Assembly: GCA_964433715.1 (NCBI GenBank)
Contig: CAYSSL010000029.1
Coordinates: forward strand, 1-7,132
DNA: 7,132 nucleotides
Source: XYD1-FULL-44-32 sp964433715
GTDB lineage: Bacteria > Patescibacteriota > Minisyncoccia > Phycocordibacterales > XYD1-FULL-46-19
Reading direction: 5' to 3'
The notes under the pieces: model-generated
Databases searched by the model: none
Told to the model about the DNA's origin: nothing
What the model saw: the letters and a program-made list of their open reading frames with translations, nothing else
Translations under genes and position numbers: made by a program
Shown here: in pieces, positions 4,535 through 7,132 of the stretch
How positions within the stretch are numbered: position 1 is the first letter of the stretch
How the letters are laid out: each line of letters starts with the position of its first letter

Positions 4535-4807
4535 TTATTTAACCTCCTTTGCTTTCTTTATCGCTGCCGCTAGTCTCGATTTCTTCCTGTTAGCAGCATT
4601 CTTCTTAATCACCCCCCGCTTGGCAGCCTTATCAATAGCCTGATAAGCGGCCGCTAGGCTCTTTTCGGCTTCAGCGGGATTTTTAACAGTCAGAGATTTT
4701 CTAACCGTCTTTACCGCCTCTCTCATATTTTTTTTCTTGGTCTCGTTGAAAACACGCTTGCGAGCGCCTTTTCGGAGTTCCTTTTTAGCTGATTTAGTTA
4801 TTGGCAT
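4535..4807 (-). CDS. rpsT: 30S ribosomal protein S20 (bS20)
   Basis: A 90-residue, very basic protein that binds 16S rRNA early in assembly of the small subunit. The N-terminal MPITKSAKKELRKG, the central stretch of basic helices (KTVRKSL, 34-40), AYQAIDKAAKRGVI (54-67) and KKNAANRKKSRL (68-79) match the S20 pattern, and the length is typical. The ATG at 4807 begins the canonical S20 N-terminus and lies seven bases behind a candidate -10 box, with no Shine-Dalgarno. It ends just before the bidirectional terminator. It is transcribed divergently from ruvA. I see no leader long enough to hold an autoregulatory site. Confidence 0.95.
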   Translation of the reverse strand: MPITKSAKKELRKGARKRVFNETKKKNMREAVKTVRKSLTVKNPAEAEKSLAAAYQAIDKAAKRGVIKKNAANRKKSRLAAAIKKAKEVK

Positions 4808-4814
4808 GACGGAA

Positions 4815-4843
4815 ACGATACCTTAAATATTCATAAAATGCAA
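4815..4843 (-). promoter_or_regulatory. rpsT promoter candidate
   Basis: On the minus strand, TTGCAT (4843-4838), a 17-bp spacer and TATCGT (4820-4815) end seven bases before the rpsT ATG. Spacing is ideal, although the -10 match is moderate. This gives a leaderless mRNA. Confidence 0.5.
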
Positions 4844-4851
4844 GGTCTAGA

Positions 4852-4880
4852 TTGAGAGGTTGGGGTTTCTGCGATATGAT
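4852..4880 (+). promoter_or_regulatory. ruvA operon promoter
   Basis: TTGAGA (4852-4857), a 17-bp spacer and TATGAT (4875-4880) form a good promoter back to back with that of rpsT. The -10 box ends six bases before the RuvA ATG at 4887, so transcription should start at or next to the A of the start codon. Confidence 0.7.
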
Positions 4881-4886
4881 GAGCCT

Positions 4887-5462
4887 ATGATTGGATTGCT
4901 AGAAGGTATTATTACGTATAAAGATGATCGCTCTATTATTTTATCGGCCAACGGAGTCGGTTATTTAGTTTACACCCCAACCCACACCCTAACCACCTCC
5001 CTAGTGGGTAAGCCAGCCACTTTGTGGACCCACCTCGTTGTCCGTGAAGACGCTCTAGACCTTTATGGCTTCTCCGAGCGAGAAGAGTTGTCCTATTTTA
5101 AGCTTCTCATTGGTATCTCGGGAATAGGTCCAAAATCCGCCTTGGCCATATTGTCCCTCGCTCCGCCGGCCACCCTACGTCAGGCTATATTATCCAACAA
5201 CACCGTTTATTTAACCAAAGTCTCTGGAATCGGGCGAAAGAGCGCTGAGAAAATAATTATTGAACTTCGTGATAAACTAGGGACCCTCAACACTCAAGAG
5301 ATTGGCTTGGTCTCAGGCGACGCCGATTTGTTTGATGCCCTCCAAACACTGGGCTATCAACCGCGTGACATCCGCGAAATTATTCAACACCTACCGGCTA
5401 GTGCTGACTCAACTGACAAGAGAATAAAAGAAGCTTTAAAACTATTAAGTAACCTGAGGTAA
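4887..5462 (+). CDS. ruvA: Holliday junction DNA helicase subunit RuvA
   Basis: RuvA binds the four-way Holliday junction as a tetramer and loads the RuvB motor for branch migration during recombination and repair. The 191-residue protein begins with the canonical MIGLLEG, followed by an OB-fold domain (about 1-63, with NGVGY at 22-26). Two helix-hairpin-helix motifs follow: ISGIGPKSALAI (77-88) and VSGIGRKSAEKI (112-123). After a linker, the C-terminal RuvB-contacting domain (about 147-190) carries FDALQTLGY. The ATG at 4887 is chosen over an upstream in-frame TTG (4860) because it gives the family's exact N-terminus and because the -10 box lies in between. It is first gene of an operon with the FemAB-like gene, one base after its stop. 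No ruvB or ruvC is in the window. Confidence 0.97.
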   Translation: MIGLLEGIITYKDDRSIILSANGVGYLVYTPTHTLTTSLVGKPATLWTHLVVREDALDLYGFSEREELSYFKLLIGISGIGPKSALAILSLAPPATLRQAILSNNTVYLTKVSGIGRKSAEKIIIELRDKLGTLNTQEIGLVSGDADLFDALQTLGYQPRDIREIIQHLPASADSTDKRIKEALKLLSNLR

Positions 5463-5463
5463 T

Positions 5464-6489
5464 ATGAATAATTTTTCTGTTAGTGCGGTGGAAGGGCCAC
5501 TTTATGACAATGAAATAGCAAATCTTGGTGCCCACTTTACTCAATCTTCACTGTACCGATCTTGGCAAGAAAAAAGAAATTTTGAGGTAGAGCGTTTTGT
5601 TTTAAAACAAAACAACGAACCTCTGCTTTTTTTCCAAACCATCACCGCCCCGCTGGCTTTTGGTAAAAACCAAATATATATTCCCCATGGTCCAATCGCC
5701 CTACAAGAAAATATTACTCCTGAAATAATTAGGGAATTAAAAACATCATTGAAACAAATCGCGAGGGTTCGTCGAGCAATTTTTGTCCGCTTTGATCCCG
5801 ATCAAAAAATTAGCAAGATGTTCAATAAATATTTTACCCTCTCACCCAAGCTGGCCTACCACTCCACCCTTACTCAGCCCCGCTACGAGTGGGTAATGGA
5901 CATCTCAAACGACGAAAAAAACCTTTTGGAAAAATTACCCAAAGATACGCGCTACTCTATTCGCACCAGCCAACAACGTGGAGCCAAGGTAGACATAATA
6001 ACTGAAAATTTTGCCAACTATCTACCAGACTTCTGTAAACTACTCGACGAAACTGGCCAACGAAACGGTTTCCGCCCCCACCCCTCATCTTATTATGAAT
6101 TAGTCCTAAACCAGACAGAAAAATCAAAAGAAGGATTTTTGGTTGTTGTGTCTTTTGAGGAAAAACCACTGGTAATAAATCTAGTGACAATTTTTGGCTC
6201 TACCGCCCTTCACGTTTTTGGTGGATCATCGTCAGACCACCGCAACAAACTACCCTCTTACCTTGCCCATTGGGCAGGTTTTATAGAAGCCAAAAAACGC
6301 GGAGCAACTACTTATAGCTTTGGCGGGGTTTCCTATGGCGAAGACCAAAAAGCGACCTGGACCGACCTCACCGCCTTTAAGAAAAACTTCCCCGGCGAGG
6401 CTAGAGACTTTGGTCATCTCTACGACTTACCTATCTCCTACCTGTGGTATTATCTCTACATCTTAGGTAAAATTTTTCGCCAAAAATGA
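5464..6489 (+). CDS. FemAB/FemX-like aminoacyltransferase
   Basis: A 341-residue member of the FemAB family, which transfers amino acids from aminoacyl-tRNA to the side chain of lipid II or its precursor, building the peptidoglycan cross-bridge. Two GNAT-like halves are recognisable. Typical stretches are WVMDIS (143-148), the arginine-rich LPKDTRYSIRTSQQRG (158-173), VFGGSSSDHRNKLPSYLAHW (251-270), YSFGGVSYG (284-292) and LTAFKKNFPGE (302-312). Which residue is added cannot be read from the sequence. The start is preceded by a GAGG Shine-Dalgarno (5456-5459) inside the end of ruvA, one base separating stop and ATG. Unlike the first genes of transcription units here, this internal gene does have a ribosome-binding site. 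It overlaps the murE-like gene by the four bases ATGA, indicating coupled translation and a shared cell-wall task. Confidence 0.88.
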   Translation: MNNFSVSAVEGPLYDNEIANLGAHFTQSSLYRSWQEKRNFEVERFVLKQNNEPLLFFQTITAPLAFGKNQIYIPHGPIALQENITPEIIRELKTSLKQIARVRRAIFVRFDPDQKISKMFNKYFTLSPKLAYHSTLTQPRYEWVMDISNDEKNLLEKLPKDTRYSIRTSQQRGAKVDIITENFANYLPDFCKLLDETGQRNGFRPHPSSYYELVLNQTEKSKEGFLVVVSFEEKPLVINLVTIFGSTALHVFGGSSSDHRNKLPSYLAHWAGFIEAKKRGATTYSFGGVSYGEDQKATWTDLTAFKKNFPGEARDFGHLYDLPISYLWYYLYILGKIFRQK

Positions 6490-7132
6490 ATAAATTAAAA
6501 AATCTGCTTAAAAAAATCGTCCCCGCTTGGGTTTTTAGTATTTATCACTGGAAACTCTCCCTCTTGGGTGCCCTGATTTACCGCTTCCCAGCCCGACATA
6601 TCAAAGTCGTGGCGGTCACTGGTACCAAAGGCAAATCTAGTACCACAGAGCTCACCAGCGCCATTTTAGAAGAAGCGGGCTACAAAACCGCCCTTGTTTC
6701 CACCGTGCGTTTCAAAATCGGCAACACCAGTCGACCCAACAAGCTAAAGATGACGACCCCCGGTCGCTTCACTTTACAGAAACTAATCCGCGAGGCCGTC
6801 GACGCCAAATGCGATTATATTGTTTTAGAAATTAGCTCTGAAGCCACCAAACAATTTCGTCACAAATTTATCTCCCTCGATGCCCTCCTTGTTACCAACC
6901 TCTCCCCCGAGCATATTGAGTCCCACGGCTCATTTGCCAAATATAAAGCCGCCAAACTAAAGATTGCCCGTGCTCTGGAACGGTCATCCAAACCCAATAA
7001 AGTTTTAGTTACCAATGGTGACGACAGAGCCCTTGATGACTTCCGCAAAATAAATATACCAACCAAAATCGCTACCCACCTCTCAGACGCTACCCCCCAC
7101 ACTCTACTTGTCGATGGTCTCTTTTTCACCTA
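6486..7132 (+). CDS. MurE-like Mur ligase, 3' end beyond the window
   Basis: The N-terminal 215 residues of an ATP-dependent Mur ligase, probably the one adding the third amino acid (diaminopimelate or lysine) to UDP-MurNAc-dipeptide in the cytoplasm. The ATP loop is VTGTKGKSST (44-53). Further MurE-like landmarks are MTTPGR (89-94), LEISSEATKQFR (114-125), LVTNLSPEHIESHG (135-148), and KYKAAK (152-157), which probably holds the lysine carbamylated in Mur ligases. Only about 40 residues precede the ATP loop, and they look like an amphipathic or membrane-near segment, so the normal substrate-binding N-terminal domain of MurE is missing or replaced. ATG at 6486 overlaps the FemAB-like stop by four bases. 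Ligase specificity cannot be decided without the C-terminal domain; an MurT- or CapB-like relative is an alternative. Confidence 0.85.
   Translation, partial: MNKLKNLLKKIVPAWVFSIYHWKLSLLGALIYRFPARHIKVVAVTGTKGKSSTTELTSAILEEAGYKTALVSTVRFKIGNTSRPNKLKMTTPGRFTLQKLIREAVDAKCDYIVLEISSEATKQFRHKFISLDALLVTNLSPEHIESHGSFAKYKAAKLKIARALERSSKPNKVLVTNGDDRALDDFRKINIPTKIATHLSDATPHTLLVDGLFFT

Noticed and set aside
4860..4886. TTG start extending RuvA by nine residues
   Set aside because: RuvA proteins begin MIG; the extension would run through the -10 box.
6860..7129. Open frame of 89 codons on the minus strand
   Set aside because: It is the antisense shadow of the murE-like gene, whose frame carries clear ligase motifs.

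Overview
The window looks like a piece of a small, reduced genome from the Candidate Phyla Radiation (Patescibacteria, most likely a Parcubacteria-type lineage). This is inferred from gene style: a Mur ligase with a very short N-terminus next to a FemAB-type transferase, a short two-helix membrane protein of a type I associate with those lineages, tRNA genes without an encoded CCA, and start codons lying almost on top of their promoters. TGA ends at least two genes (the cell-wall fusion protein and the FemAB-like gene), so the TGA-as-glycine code of some related lineages is not used here.

Layout from left to right. Bases 1-79 are the 3' part of a tRNA-Ser(UGA). A chain of hairpins fills 74-240 and ends in a second copy of the tRNA 3' end. 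A long dyad resembling the CIRCE heat-shock operator (250-282) sits on the promoter of a peptide deformylase gene (302-850). A two-gene unit follows: a DUF6884-like protein (998-1420) overlapping a GIY-YIG nuclease-like protein (1410-2057). Facing it is a fused L,D-transpeptidase/D,D-carboxypeptidase (3481-2048, minus). A divergently transcribed two-TM protein of unknown function follows (3591-4082), then tRNA-Arg(GCG) (4196-4267) with its own hairpin-rich trailer, a bidirectional terminator (4500-4525), rpsT (4807-4535, minus), and an operon ruvA - femAB-like - murE-like (4887 to the right edge).

Cell-wall synthesis is the main theme. The MurE-like ligase would add the third residue of the stem peptide, the FemAB-like enzyme would build a side-chain bridge, and the fusion protein would trim pentapeptides and form L,D cross-links. 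Peptide deformylase, S20 and two tRNAs serve translation, and RuvA serves recombination.

The most unusual material is non-coding. Both tRNA genes are followed by a trailer of the same design: first a hairpin whose 5' arm includes the tRNA's own 3' acceptor bases, then about 90-110 nt downstream a hairpin core that is nearly identical in the two trailers, with two compensated base-pair changes. A second point is that five gene starts lie only 6-9 nt behind a plausible -10 box, suggesting leaderless mRNAs. A third is the DUF6884/GIY-YIG pair, a compact two-gene unit that could be a nucleic-acid-directed system of unknown purpose.
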